Assembly (NCBI RefSeq): GCF_020520425.1
Contig: NC_079492.1
Span: 32,243,542 to 32,307,541 of the forward strand
Length of the DNA: 64,000 nucleotides
DNA from: Spinacia oleracea
Lineage: Eukaryota > Streptophyta > Magnoliopsida > Caryophyllales > Amaranthaceae
Direction: 5' to 3'
Shown here: positions 46,901-59,293 of the stretch, in pieces
Layout: each line of letters begins with the position of its first letter
How positions within the stretch are numbered: the stretch's first letter is position 1
Translations under genes and position numbers: made by a program
Notes under the pieces: generated by a model
Databases searched by the model: none
What the model was told of the DNA's origin: nothing
What the model saw: only the letters and a program-made list of their open reading frames with translations

Positions 46901-47130
46901 AATGTTGTAAAGTAATCCACATTTGTTGTTTAACTAGGCCTGTATCATGAATCCACTCTCCATTTGCATCCTTGATTGCAATAATTTTGTTTCGCCACCT
47001 TCGAACAATCGTGCTCAGGTGAAAAAAGGTAGTGTTTCTATCACCATTTTTAATCCATTCCACCCTGGATTTCTGATACCACAAAGTTTCTTCCTGGGCA
47101 AGGACCATCTTCCATGTCAATATAGCCAAA
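43913..47130 (-). mobile_element. 5'-truncated LINE (L1-type non-LTR retrotransposon)
   Basis: Ends with a poly(A) tract (T run at 43913-43924 on the plus strand) and carries reverse transcriptase, zf-RVT and RNase H regions in LINE order on the minus strand. ORF1 and the endonuclease are absent and recognisable coding stops near 47130, so the element is 5'-truncated, the usual outcome of target-primed insertion. I could not find a convincing target duplication. Confidence 0.85.
44168..47129 (-). pseudogene. LINE ORF2 remnant: RT, zf-RVT, RNase H
   Basis: From the right: LWYQKSRVEWIKNGDRNTTFFH (47060-47000 region), the RT core LGALKAPGPDGFQAIFYQ (about 46770-46710), LIPKIDQPELPSQFRPIGLC, FVPGRQITDNIVIVQE, AIKIDFKKAYDRL (about 46390-46350), the catalytic FADD box FFADDIVLFAEAD (about 46055-46015), the zf-RVT domain RVRALLWLSCHDRILGNSNR with CYTCG (about 44960-44860), and a C-terminal RNase H piece ALMRGLDLA...EVQLDSLACIQ (about 44350-44270). 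At least seven frame changes separate these blocks, so it is dead. Confidence 0.88.
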
Positions 47131-47160
47131 ATACATCTTTCATGTCATTGTTGATGTGAC

Positions 47161-47605
47161 GCCTTGTCATATTTAGAGAAGGTGACATATGACGGCGTGA
47201 CATGATTTGCCTTGAAGATTTAAGAATAGTATAGATGATTTCTTCGAACTTTAGAAAACATATTTTTTTATTACGCAATATTTACGAAAAGGAGTATATA
47301 ATATTTGGGTCAAACTTTTAAATGTTTGACGACAAATAATCACGAACCTATAAAAAATAACATGACAAATTACGTGAGAACTTGTTAAATTGAGTTTAAT
47401 TTAATATTTAACACACGTAGAATTTATTTAGAGACGAATGGAACAAGCATCAAATATCAATATGGGATATTTAGGGAGAAAAGTTTTTACATTAAAAGCT
47501 AGTAAATTTAGAAGTGACAAGTGGCAATATATATGTAGGTGTGGAAATAGCAAATTACCCATTTGTAAATATCCAATTTAAGATATTTTGACCACCAAAC
47601 TTTGT
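47161..47605. other. Upstream region of DRM1-like gene
   Basis: AT-rich, non-coding; serves as the 5' flank of the gene at 47704. An ACACACGTAGAA word (about 47412) contains an ACGT core, of unknown use. Confidence 0.4.
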
Positions 47606-47614
47606 CTATATAAA
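47606..47614 (+). promoter_or_regulatory. TATA box of DRM1-like gene
   Basis: CTATATAAA about 98 bp upstream of the ATG. The leader repeats ACAAGCCACTCT twice (about 47614 and 47651). Confidence 0.6.
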
Positions 47615-47703
47615 CAAGCCACTCTATCCCTCAAACAAAATACACACAAACAAGCCACTCTCTCTTAATTTAAGTAAAATTTAGATCAAAATAAAAATAA
47701 AAA

Positions 47704-50141
47704 ATGGTGCTCCTAGAAAAACTATGGGACGATGTGGTCTCTGGTCCTCACTCTCAGCGTGGCCATGAGAAGAAGCTCAAGCAACTCCAAACCCAAAACC
47801 TACTAACCAACCCAATCGGTACATATTATTTATTATTTATTTATTTATTATTTGTTATCATACGGTTGATATATGTATGTATATATGTGTTGATCATTAT
47901 CTTGGGTGATGTTATTGTAGACGGAGATGCGGCGAAATGTCAGCGGTCGTTGTCGATGCCGGGGGCGACGGTGGCAAGTCCCGGAACACCGACGTCACCG
48001 GTAACACCGACGACGCCGAGCTCGGCACGTAGTAATGATAACGTGTGGAGGAGTGTGTTTCACCCAGGGAGCAACCTCAACACTAGGACTATTGGAAATC
48101 AAATCTTTGATAACCCTTCCCACTCTTCCTCTCCTACTGTTTATGACTGGTAACGTTGCCTTAATTTGCTTTATTATATTTATATTACTCCTCCGTACTA
48201 GTATATTTTTGTTACTACTTGTCACACATGACAAAATTATATTTTGTTTGGTAAAATTTAATTAATAACATGTAAAAAAAAATCTAACTAATTAACCTGA
48301 TTAACTAATTACTTCAAATCTTAAAGATCTGCTTAGTAATCGTTTGGTTTGGCTAATTAAGCTAAGATTTACCTTTGAGATATAAAACAAAAAAAGTTAT
48401 GACACGGATCGGACAAATTGGATGGACAAATTGGATAACATTACAAAGGATCCCTTGGAAGATGGATGATTGATTGTGGACAACATATTATCCCTTGGGA
48501 ATTGGGATGATGGATGATACTAATTGATCATTGATAATGATAAACTAATTGCACCAAAAAAAGAAAAAACCAAAGAAGGATAAACTAACCTATTATTTAT
48601 GGTTAACAAAGAAACGTTAACACAATCAAGAATGAAATACAAAAACTTATATATGATGGTAGTGTAAGACCAACTTCAATTCTTACCAATAGTTATATCC
48701 AATAGTCGGTTTAATCAAATAGTTACACTTTATTATTGTATATTTTGTGATATCGACGGTCTTGTATGCGAGACCTGAGACCTTTATAAGACGGTCTCAT
48801 GGTTGATCTACAGTGGCCGACCCATGTTGGGGCCAAGGGGGCACGTGCCACCCCAAAAAAAAAAAAAAAAAAAAAAAAACTTAAATTTACTATAAGCAGC
48901 AATAAAAACTACACGAAATATACACATCAACCTCCCTTTTAAGATACATAAACTACTCTTGTTGTAGTGGTCAGCTTACCAAATCATAGTTATGGCCGCT
49001 TGTTTTGAGGGATCTAGGTTCGAATCCTTTCAAGGCGGTCTCTTCTCTTTTTTAAAAAAAATTTCTACATAAATTAAAGAATTTGTTCTCATCTTTATAT
49101 TCAGTTGGACTATATACTTTATAAAAAGTTTCACTCCGACTAGAACAAAATAAAATCTATCAATTACTATTCTATGATAATAACATTTCCTAAAGAATGT
49201 CGTTTTGATTCTTATATTTTTTTTAACTTATAGTGAGATCTTTATATAAAAACAAATCGAATTGCTTAAAGGCTCATTTTTGTTTCTTCGCAAATTTTAT
49301 TTGTCAGCCTCTTCTTTTTTGAAATTTATTCCCCTTAAAAAACGTTGTTTTGATTCTTATATATATATATTTTTTAAACTTATGGTGATATACTTATAAA
49401 AAAAATTCTCAACCAATTTGAACTTTTCAATCTCCATCTATATCGATACACAATTAACACCGTGAAAAATATCTTCGTCTTGTAACTACAAGTTACCTAC
49501 TTTTCGTAACTTACTCTATTCCAAAACCTACCACAACTTTTTTTTTTTTGCACGGAGTATATATATTCTATAACTACGAAGTACTTGTCTACTTTTGTGC
49601 CACCCCTGACCCAAAATCCTGGGTTCGCCACTGTTGATCTACTACGTACCCTAAACTACAAAAACTGTATGATTAATGATTTTCCTACTTTTCGTGTTCA
49701 ATTGTGTTTTTTTGGGTACGAGATCCACAAAGGGGAAATTGTCTAGATAAGATTAGATCTCACATCATGCTTACCAACTACCAAGTACTAACCACATTAT
49801 GTTAATAATGATAGAATAATGATAGAACAAAACTAGTTAACCTCCATTTTGTCATTTGATGATTTTGATCGATGTCCCTAGTAGACCGGATCGTTTAAAA
49901 CAAGTGTGCGGTAAAATAAAAATGAGCCGGAAAATTCTAATACAACGGTTGTACGTCACCTCTAAGTGATGATTTTTTAATTTTTTTTTTGTCTTCTCGT
50001 GGGTGAATTGAAATGCAATGGTTACACCACGTTATCGGTTGCACTAGATATTTCAATCGAATATAATTTGTTCTAACAATTCTATAATGATATTGATATC
50101 GCAGGCTGTACAGTAAGGAAACGAGGAGCAAGCATGTCTGA
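47704..50141 (+). CDS. DRM1: Dormancy/auxin-associated protein (DRM1/ARP family)
   Basis: Three exons: 47704-47818, 47921-48149, 50105-50141; total 381 nt, 126 aa, a normal length for this family. Conserved blocks: N-terminus MVLLEKLWDDVVSGP; middle SPGTPTSPVTPTTPSSAR, a Pro/Thr/Ser repeat; then DNVWRSVFHPGSNLNTRTIG, FDNPSHSSSPTVYDW and the terminal LYSKETRSKHV. The short last exon, after a 1.95 kb intron, was found from phase (TG|G = Trp) and the family's YDW-LYS join. Members are small, probably disordered proteins whose mRNAs rise in dormant buds and under sugar or growth limitation and fall with auxin; molecular function is not settled. Intron 1 (102 nt) is in frame and lacks a stop. Intron 2 holds a hAT element. 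The gene converges with DEG15. Confidence 0.92.
48811..49633. mobile_element. hAT-type element in DRM1 intron 2
   Basis: Inverted ends CAGTGGCCGACCCA and CAGTGGCGAACCCA (right end complemented), both followed inward by a GGGC/GGGT...GGCAC motif, and a perfect 8-bp direct repeat TTGATCTA (48803-48810 and 49634-49641). 823 bp, no transposase, so non-autonomous. The interior has a long A run (about 48857-48880) and a tRNA-like GGTTCGAATCC box near 49018, suggesting an internal SINE-like piece. Confidence 0.88.
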
Positions 50142-51819
50142 AATTGAATGACCTGATGACAGAGTTCTAGCTACTTAGTTGCCTTATGCTGTTGTTCGTC
50201 ATTCATGATGATATTCATGAAATGTAAATATATAAGTATGTAGTTTATGCTGTTGTCATCGTCTTCAGACGTGAGTTTTGCTGTTAGTGTGGTTTTCGGG
50301 GCTAGATTTCTTTTTTGTTCTATGCTGCCTTTGTTTAGCTATGTACGTTATTTTCTGACGTTGCTGCTTGTATTGAACGTATCAACTATAAAATCGACGT
50401 TTGTTGATCAGATTCCAAGTCTACTGGTGTTGTCAATCAATTCTACAAGCTTCTGAATTGCTTTCCTGAGATTTTACAGCTTCTGGTTATGGATGACAAA
50501 AATTACAAATTTCATAAGTTCTGATATTTCTGTTACAGAACAGTTTCCAGATATCACTCAAATATACATTTCTGGTCTAAATCAACTATAAAATTGACGT
50601 TCGTTGATCAGATTCAGGGTGTACTTGTATTGTCAATTCTACATGCTTTTGAATTGTTTTCCAGACATTTTACAGATTTAAAGTGATAGAATTGCAACTT
50701 GCAAGGGTTAGGGGATATGAGTCTTCTTGGAATTGAGGAGAATATGGCGTTGGATAGGATATAGTGGAAGAAGAGAATATATACATTGATGACTTCATTT
50801 GACTTACACAACTTTCATTTTGACTTTTTTTTTGTACGTATTTTAAACTTCACTTTATTTTTATCATCTCTTGTAATATTTTTTCTGTAATATATTTATA
50901 TTTCTCTTATCTTACTTTCATTAATTTCACTTTATCCCTCTTCCTTGTTTATCCTTTCAACTTACCGCTCATTTCTAGGAAAACATTTTGGGAGTTATTG
51001 TTGTTGTTGTTTTACAGCTTCATGCTGCTTTTCTGGTTATGGATGACACAAGTTATAAATTTTGTAAGTTTTGATACTTCTGTTACAGGACAGTTTCTAG
51101 ACATCACTCAGATTTCCATTTCTGGTCTAATTTGATGATTCTGGAGTTCATGCCACCTTTAAACACAAATGAGAGCGAAAATCATCATTTGACAGTCCAC
51201 ACCTCCACATTCGACTTTTTGAAATGAAATTTTATGCGCTAATCTCCGATGGTGAAATCCATAAGTTTGTTTATAAGATCATGTGGTTATCCACTTCCTT
51301 TTAAATTGCACAGAATTCATGTTAATGCCGATGCAATGTGTAACACCATACTGTAAGCAGAGTATCAAATTACTGTCTGCTTCTCGTAAGAGCTGCTATT
51401 CCATCAGAAACTATAAAACTTCATGAATATAAAACTCAAACACACACTTTGAAAAAACTTCAAATATACAACCAACGAGTTTAACAATGCTTTTTGGCCA
51501 GAAAGAACATCCCTCCTCTAGGTCAAAGAAGCTTATTATAGCTTAATACAGCTGATACAACACACGATTTTCACTTTTCTTTACCTACAAAGAGTAACAA
51601 GATGTTTCCAATTGGCAATTGTTCTTACATTATGGGCGAACCAGAGTCAGGAAAGCAAGTGACTAATATGATTGAAGATTATCACATTCATCTCACATTC
51701 CCAATTCTGGTTCGCCCATGCAAGGACAATCGACCAATGACAGCTGTGTCAATTTTCTGCAATTTCCTCACATGAAAGCTTTGACGTTTCTGTAGGATCC
51801 AAATACCACTTAGTACCTG
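50142..51819. other. Region between convergent DRM1 and DEG15 genes
   Basis: Holds both 3' ends. Direct repeats: AACTATAAAAT(C/T)GACGTT(T/C)G begins copies at about 50386 and 50584, and a third partial copy (CTGGTTATGGATGACA..., TTCTGTTACAG.ACAGTTTC) lies at about 51030-51130, so a segment of about 200 bp has been duplicated. A 14-bp perfect inverted repeat is at 51632-51645/51706-51719. No other gene seen. Confidence 0.55.
51632..51719. repeat. Inverted repeat in DEG15 3' flank
   Basis: ATGGGCGAACCAGA (51632-51645) pairs perfectly with TCTGGTTCGCCCAT (51706-51719) around a 60-nt loop. On the DEG15 strand it lies 100-190 nt after the stop, so it would be a stem-loop in the mRNA 3' end. Confidence 0.7.
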
Positions 51820-54800
51820 TCATAACTTGCTTGGAATAGTATCTCGAGAAAGCTTTTGCATAGTGCTAAGATGAGGTGAGTTCCCTAACAGGTCCTGTTT
51901 CTGATTCATGAATTTTGCAAATCGGGAGCCCTTGCTTTGTTTTCCCGTATCTTTTTGCAAAGAGGGATCTGGATCAGGTGAAATTGATGGCATCATTGCC
52001 CACACTGAAGTAAGATCCTTGTTCGCTCTATCCAGTTGCTCAAGGAGTGAGGGATTCTCCATGTCTGTGGAAAGGGAGACATGCATGTTATCAGGAATGT
52101 TCTTATTGAAAACTTAAAGCTCAATAATAACCTCTATATATGTGGAGCTTGCAAGAAGATGAGTTAGAAAAGAAAATTGTTACACTTTATAAATCAAGAA
52201 ACTCCAGTAAAAAGCTGTCAATTAATGCAGAAAAATGATGCCCAATCCAGTAAATTGAAGGAGACAGCCATACTTGTTTTCAGTATGGATGAAGAAAAGG
52301 ACTTTTCATTGAGTTATTACTGCCACTACAAAGCAAAAAACTATGGAGCATCAATCAATATAGCAATAATTTTATCCATAAACCCCCTGTGGAGGGTAAC
52401 GATTTCTATTCTGAATGCCTTATCAACATCGGGAAAGTTAAATTCTGTACTACATGCAAGCCACAAATCACGATTACCTTTAGCGAATATGAAAACTGGT
52501 TCCAGAGCTGCGGATGGTATGCTGAAATTCATGTGTGGTATAACTGTTCCTCCACCATGCTTTGCATTGCTGTACACAAATATCTCAGATCAACAAGGAC
52601 ACCATACCAAAACAATTGAGCAATCACCGCAAAGTGCATTCCAACTCGGGGACTATGTATCAAGAACAACAGACATCATAGTACATGGAAGAATTCTCCA
52701 GCAAGCAAATGTTAAAACTCACACACAAGTCCAAAAAGAAAAAGAAAAAAAGTCTTCCCATTTTAAATTTAGTATCTAATTATCAATTACTAGTTTATGA
52801 GAAATTAATTGATCATTTCAACAACATTAAGTAATAAAGTAAAATTGGACAACATAAAATAGATTTACTTGTGATATTAAGAAAACGTGAAATTGAAATA
52901 TATGCAATATTATAAAATTTAAAGTTGTCTAAATTAAACAAATCCTTCAAATTAACCACATTTTCCCCCTTTATTTTATGTTTGAACTAAACAATTAGAC
53001 ATGTCAATAGTTATAGGGGTCGGAGTAGTTAATTATAGACGAATCCGTAGTTAAGTAAGGATGTTTATTTGTTTAACTACGAATCATATGTCAATAGCTA
53101 TAGGGATCGGAGTAAAGTAAAAAAAATGACAGCTTTTGAGAAGATTAAAAGTAAGGATATATATTTATTATATCTGCACATTATTCTTCTAAAAATAAAA
53201 TTATACGGACTAGATGAAAATATTATAAAGAAGATTAATTAAATATAGAATGAAAATATTCTAGTCAAATATACTCAAAAACTTTCCGTAAAATAATAGG
53301 ATTAACATAAATAGAAAAGAAAAAAGGAAAAAAAATTAGGTGGGAAAACTTTTAACCAGGAGTTGACACGTGTCATTTCTGGTGTCTTTTTAAAATATAA
53401 TACCTCCGTATCAAAATGATATTTACACTTTCCGTTTTAGTTCGTTTCAAAATGTTCTTTACACTTTGCTTTATTCTATTTTTGGACATGAAACTTTACT
53501 ATCTTACCCCTATTACCCAACATCATTTATCACTTTCTCTTATTTTACATCATTTATAACTTTCTCTTATTTTATTCATTTTTTCTTACATCCACCCACA
53601 TTCAAGTACGGGCTTGTGTTAGGCCCGGTGAGTTTATCACATACCTTGTCACGAGGGCAATCATGCGACCGGATGAATTGACCACGGCACCCCCACTACC
53701 ACCAGGATGCACTGCGGCTGTGGTCTCCAGCATCACCGGGATCTCTTCTGCAGGACTTCCCTGCAAAGCTGATAGGTCTAGCAAAGGTTTTTTTGCCTTC
53801 ACAACTTTAGCAACCACACCAGATGAGATTGTTGGTAACAAATCTGGACAAAGAGTTTTAAAGCATGCATAAGATGGAGGTCTGGACAGTAGGTAAAAAA
53901 AGGGGAAACAAGTACATTCATTGACCAAATTACACAAGACTACCCCATCTTTGCCACAAAAGAAAATGAAGAAAACCTTTTGGGGAAAATTGGAAGAATG
54001 GGGAAGCAAGGCTTTTATATGAAAGACAGACACCAAATCCTGTACCAAAGGGTGCTAGTCATAAATAAATGATATACAAGGCTACAAAGAACAGTATTTT
54101 CTGAATTTGACTTGGACAGGTCAATATTCAGTAATCACAATAACAATGGTACAAAAGGCTTTAGAAATGAGATGATAAAGAAAATTTCTGATACAAGTAA
54201 TTAAAATTTGATTATCCCATTGATTGAAATGGTTCACATCGAATTAGAGGGCACTCAAGAAACATGAAAAATCTTGGCACTCTTTGGCACAACTTGGATG
54301 TTCTTATAGATATTGGTTGTTTTAGTTCCTACAGTTAGCTATTTGATTAAGCAAATGGGGGAAAGAACGTATTTGGTAAACAAATAACTGGATATTGGTA
54401 GCACATAGGATAACATATGAAAACCCTATAGAAAACACACCATGCATTTCAAGGTGTATCACAAAGCAAGCAAAGAAACAGTATATAGACTTACCACATC
54501 GAGGCCCTAGCAATCCATGTCCAATTACAAATGCCTTTGATCCTGGAGAAGGGCAAGGAAGGTCCACATGGATAGGCCTTAGCTGGTTTGGAACAGATTC
54601 AAGCTGAAGCAAGGAGATGTCTAGAGGTCCTTTAGAAATATATACTACTTTAGCATTACACCAAAGCCACGAGTTCATAAGATCAATGCGGACACTTATC
54701 TCACTATGAACTTGGTGGTTTGGGTTAAGTCCATGGTTTTTATGCTGATAGTTGAGAGGATGCAAAGAATTTGACTGGACAACTGTGTTCTTCTTCTCCC

Positions 54801-57800
54801 CTGCATGCCTAAGAGGCATGGAATCCTCTAACAGAAAAAATGTATTTTTAATTCTGGTTTCATCAAAGCCACTATGTATAGGAGTTCTGCCAAATCTCCA
54901 TGGCTCCAATAAGTGAGCGTTTGTGAGTATCAAGCCTTGCTCGTTAAGAAGAACGCCAGATGCCCATACTCCATTGTTCAAGGTAATGAGACAAACAGAA
55001 GGCATTGCATGTTCCACAGTCAATGGTACAGAGGAGAAGCTCGCAGGATGCTTCTCAATTAAATTAAGAGAAGATCTACAATTCACACAATTCAATGTAG
55101 ATGTCCTTGTGCTACAGAAGTCTTCAGCGAATTGAATTCGCTCTGCCCTTTCAGACACCCACTGAAACAAACCATTGCAAGCACCTTCTATTGCTTTCCA
55201 TGGAATTATTACCTGTAATCCAATGGTAGCTCCTTATCTCAAGAACTCGTGAAGTTTCGCAACTAGAATTCAATTTGCAGAAGTTGAGTTACCGTACCTG
55301 AATTTCAGCACCCCCAGCTTGCCTTAAAGGTCTATTAAGTATGCCAACCAGGCATCCATTTTGACCAAAGATTGGACTCCCTTCCATACCTATTACATTA
55401 ATAGAAGCTGAATCGATGCCTTGGAACAGTAAATACAAAAGGTAATCACCAACAAGGCAGAAAGCACAAACCCGGAAGACACCGAATATCAGCCATCAAT
55501 AATGAACAATCCACTGATGTTGATGGATAGCAATTGGAAACAGAACCCACTGATATGCTGATCCATGCAGAAAAATGCATCATCCAGTCAGAAACCATAA
55601 TGCGGAGAAAAAAAGAGCACATGATAGATATGGAGCTCTCTTCTTGGTATTTTACACTCAGTACTCGTAGAATTTTAGTTTCTACGCAGCAAAATACCAA
55701 GAGCAAGTGTTCTCCAACTGACAAATGGTAAAGAAGAGCCAAGCAAGTTTGAACAAGTGCAAAGACAATCAGTATGTTAATCGGACACATGTACGAGTAT
55801 TGGATACAGGTACATTTCCAAAATTCTAAGTGTAACACAAGTCAAGGCTTTGGATATGGGAGCAGGAACATGGCATTCATGAAACATGTTGCTAAACTTA
55901 CACTTTTTCCATGTGCTTTTTACATACAAACATACTAGATACTAAACACATATTTTACATTGACTTGTTTGCTAATTGATAGTTCTTGTATATTTAGATA
56001 TCAAGACCGTTTTTTAGCATAAGTCGCACATTATTCATGATATGAGAATAAATGAAAGGTTGGAGAAAGTTGAAATGTCGAGTAAGGATTCCATACACTT
56101 GGTGGAAAATCGAATACAATAAAATTCAAAGTAACATAGGTACAGCCTCTACCACATCCAGCTGAAGAATGACAAAAGCAACAAAGAACAACAAAAGATT
56201 TGTGGATAGTGCATTCCCATTCAACCCTTCTTAGATCACAACAAAAAATATAAAGATAATGCAACTTAAATCAGAGCGGTCAAGAAAACAACACCCCAGT
56301 AGATTCCCTTGTATGCTCCAAGAAGGCAAGAAGAATTAAAAAGGATAACATAGGTGTCAAATTCTACCTATTAAAGAAGTGCAGCGGAGACAGTGCTCCA
56401 AAGGGGGAACCCACTGAAACGAGAAAATCTCCTCTCTTATTCGAATTTGACATCTTGATCTCTGGCCTCTCCTAAAAAAAAGTAATCCACCCTGTCATTC
56501 CCATGAAGATGTAATTCAAACATATAAGGCAACACAGAAATTAAATAGTTGGGACATTGATACTTCACCTTATCAAGTAACGAGGGTACTTGAAGAAAAG
56601 CAATTCTAGTAGCAACCTTAGCCATCAGATCCACATCCCTCAGTCCCTCAATTGAATATGAAGTGTCACTCTTTTCCTGAAAATAACTGGTTCAGTATCA
56701 GTCTAGAAAGACGAAGAGTTTAGGGAGAACTCCTACATAGTATCAAAGGATTTATCAAACCAAAAGAATAGCATTTTCACCAAACAAACAAACATATTAA
56801 CTTCAGAGTTTAGGGAGAACTCCCTACATAGTATCAAAGGATATCAAGCTAAAAGAATAACATTTTCACCGTACTATCAGATGGCTGAGATCTATAATTG
56901 ACAGTGACAGGAGCAGTCATTAGACTCATTACAACTTTAATTCTTTAATCTGAGACAGACTATAATCAATTCTTGCACTAGCAAAAAGAAAAGATCCTCG
57001 CATTAAGAAAAATGCAATCCCCATATCCCCTTGCACTCTTGCAGATGATACAGAAAATTAAGGTATATTATCTAGGTTAGCAGTTGGCACCATCATGTTA
57101 ACTGATTTTAATGTTCTAGATACTTCCACAGCAAATTAAGCAATATTGACTATGTTTCACTTATCCACATAAATCTGATAGTCTGCTTCCAGATGGTATT
57201 TTTCATAGAATGTAACCGAATCAAGCCAGAAACATGCTACTGAACAAACATCACATACATACTGGCACTGTACATCAAAACTTTCACCAACAAAGGGATA
57301 ATCCTTATGATCAATAGGTGGTGAAATTAATCTTTTAAAATGAAAGCGATAGCTAAGCTTCACCAGTTAACACTACCAAACTATATATTGTAAGGAAAAC
57401 CATGAGACAAGAGAATAACACAATTACATACTGATTACATGTGCCTTATTGCATAATGAATTATGGAAGGGCTAATGAGTTCCATACTACAGATTAACTT
57501 TCATAAAAGTACACCTTCAATTCTTCAAACACTAAACCTAAGGAAGTTAACAGGCTCTACGTCATAATCAGCTTAAATAGAGACAAATACAGCAGCGTAA
57601 CTGTGACACCAACCTGAGCTTGCACAGAACCTTTAAACTTTTGAGAACTGTCCCTGCGAGCTGCCAAGGACCAGCCTATCTCCCAACTATGCTCCAATGA
57701 TCCAGAAGAAGCTTCAATAAGTGATTGGATTGCAGATGAAGCAGCAGGGACATCCACCTTCAGAGGTTCATGGCAGAGCGTACTAAGAATTTACCATCAA

Positions 57801-59293
57801 AAAACCTTGATAACTATTCAAGACAAGGAAGCTGACAATGAAAATAGCAACGGAAAAACATAAGGCTCACCCCGATCTTATACACTGCTTATGAAAGGAA
57901 TTATGAGGCTATGAGCTAAGGAACTGGAAAGGAGCACATTACATGATTACATTTAGAACAAACAGAGCTTCAATCAAAATTAACCGAACAAAAAAAACAA
58001 AATTTCAATAAACAGGGCATCTAAAGCATCAAATACTTTATCTAATAACCTGCTGTGATTCTACTGCATTTAATCATTAAAATTCTGTTCATATACTACG
58101 TACAAAGTATTTCTTAGATTATCATTACCATACAAAATGGGATAAAAATTCCAAATAATCTATCTTGATAAGAATTTTTCCCCCCCGTAGAACAACCCCT
58201 TGCATAAAAACATGAACTAGCTTCAATCACCATTGTGAAATTTAAATTTCGAAAACCTGCTCATCTAAAGAATCATAATTTTTTTGCCTAATAACCATAG
58301 AACAACCATTTAATCATATAAATGTTGCTCATATGTCAAAAAATTATCAAGACAACAAATGGGATTAAATACTGAAAGCAGTATGCCATATTATGAAGCG
58401 TGAGCCCAAACCCACAGAATTAAAAAACCTACCAGTCTTAAAACTTCAGCACCAAACCACTTCGGATGATCATCAGCAAACGCCTCCTGATTTTTCTCCA
58501 TTCCTACATTCACCTATGGATAACACATCCGACATTAATAAACGAAACCAATACACCCCAACCACATCACAATAATGAGGAGAACTACCTCGACCATAAC
58601 ATCGATTCGAGCTCCAGGAATCAACTCAGGATTACCCTAATAACATAATCACAAGCAGTATAACCATTAAAACCCAACATAATAAACAAACAACACAACA
58701 TGGGCAATGGAATTGAACCTGGGTGTTGATCAATTTGGAATTTTGTGACAGAAAAGGCTCAACAATTGACGCAACAGTAACAATTACAGCACCCTTTGCA
58801 TGATTTTCACTGCTAACAAGATTATGAGGCAACAGTAACCCTGAAGCTGAAAGGGTAGTTTTGCCAGAACTGTATGACAACAAAAAATAGATTGAATTGT
58901 GGTTTAAAAAAGTTAGAGAAACAGAAGTTGGAATTCAATTCAATAAAACAATACTTGTGCGATAATAACCGATCAACCCGTGATTTTGGCATAGTTCATA
59001 AATTTCGAAATACAATTTTAAGCTGCATATATCAAAACCGGACAAACGAAACCCCAAATTAGCAGGAATTTTGAAGTTTGGGACTTACTGATATTGATGA
59101 AATGCATGATTTCTCATCTTTAGACCTTTTGGGTCCTAAAAATTATTCAAGCGTAGAAATTCAGCCAAAAATAATTAAAAATAATCATGAAAATTGAAGA
59201 GGGAGAAAATAGAGAGAGATAGCTTACAGGGCCGTTGATTCTGACCATGGCGGAAAACTTTCGAGCAAATTCAACCATTTCAGGGAGTTCCAT
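51820..59293 (-). CDS. DEG15: Glyoxysomal (peroxisomal) processing protease DEG15
   Basis: Fourteen exons (high to low): 59293-59228, 59135-59089, 58869-58719, 58636-58589, 58513-58433, 57757-57614, 56676-56569, 56459-56368, 55557-55472, 55389-55298, 55212-54495, 53843-53645, 52569-52478, 52064-51820. All have GT-AG introns with consistent phase; total 2169 nt, 722 aa (Arabidopsis 709). N-terminus [19 protein letters not shown] and [14 protein letters not shown] match the family. Trypsin-like triad: H405 ([11 protein letters not shown]), D503 ([11 protein letters not shown]), S594 ([11 protein letters not shown]). It ends ...DTIPSKL, a canonical type 1 peroxisomal import signal. DEG15 (animal TYSND1) cleaves the N-terminal PTS2 presequence from imported enzymes such as malate dehydrogenase and thiolase. 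No break seen; all key residues are present. A 3.9 kb MULE sits just upstream of the ATG. Confidence 0.95.
52570..53644 (-). other. DEG15 intron 12 with repeat remnants
   Basis: Contains two direct copies of ATGTCAATAG(T/C)TATAGGG(G/A)TCGGAGTA (about 53001 and 53088) and a Stowaway-like end ACCTCCGTATCAAAATGATA near 53401. Confidence 0.5.
56715..56872. repeat. Tandem duplication in DEG15 intron 6
   Basis: Two copies, about 90 bp apart, of a segment of about 67 bp beginning AGAGTTTAGGGAGAACTCC and ending ATTTTCACC. Confidence 0.85.

Noticed and set aside
49018..49028. Nuclear tRNA gene at GGTTCGAATCC
   Set aside because: Only a B-box-like word; no cloverleaf can be drawn, and it lies in a hAT element.
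52177..52779. 200-aa plus-strand frame
   Set aside because: Antisense to DEG15 exon 13 and neighbouring introns; the minus-strand exon matches the family and splices in phase.
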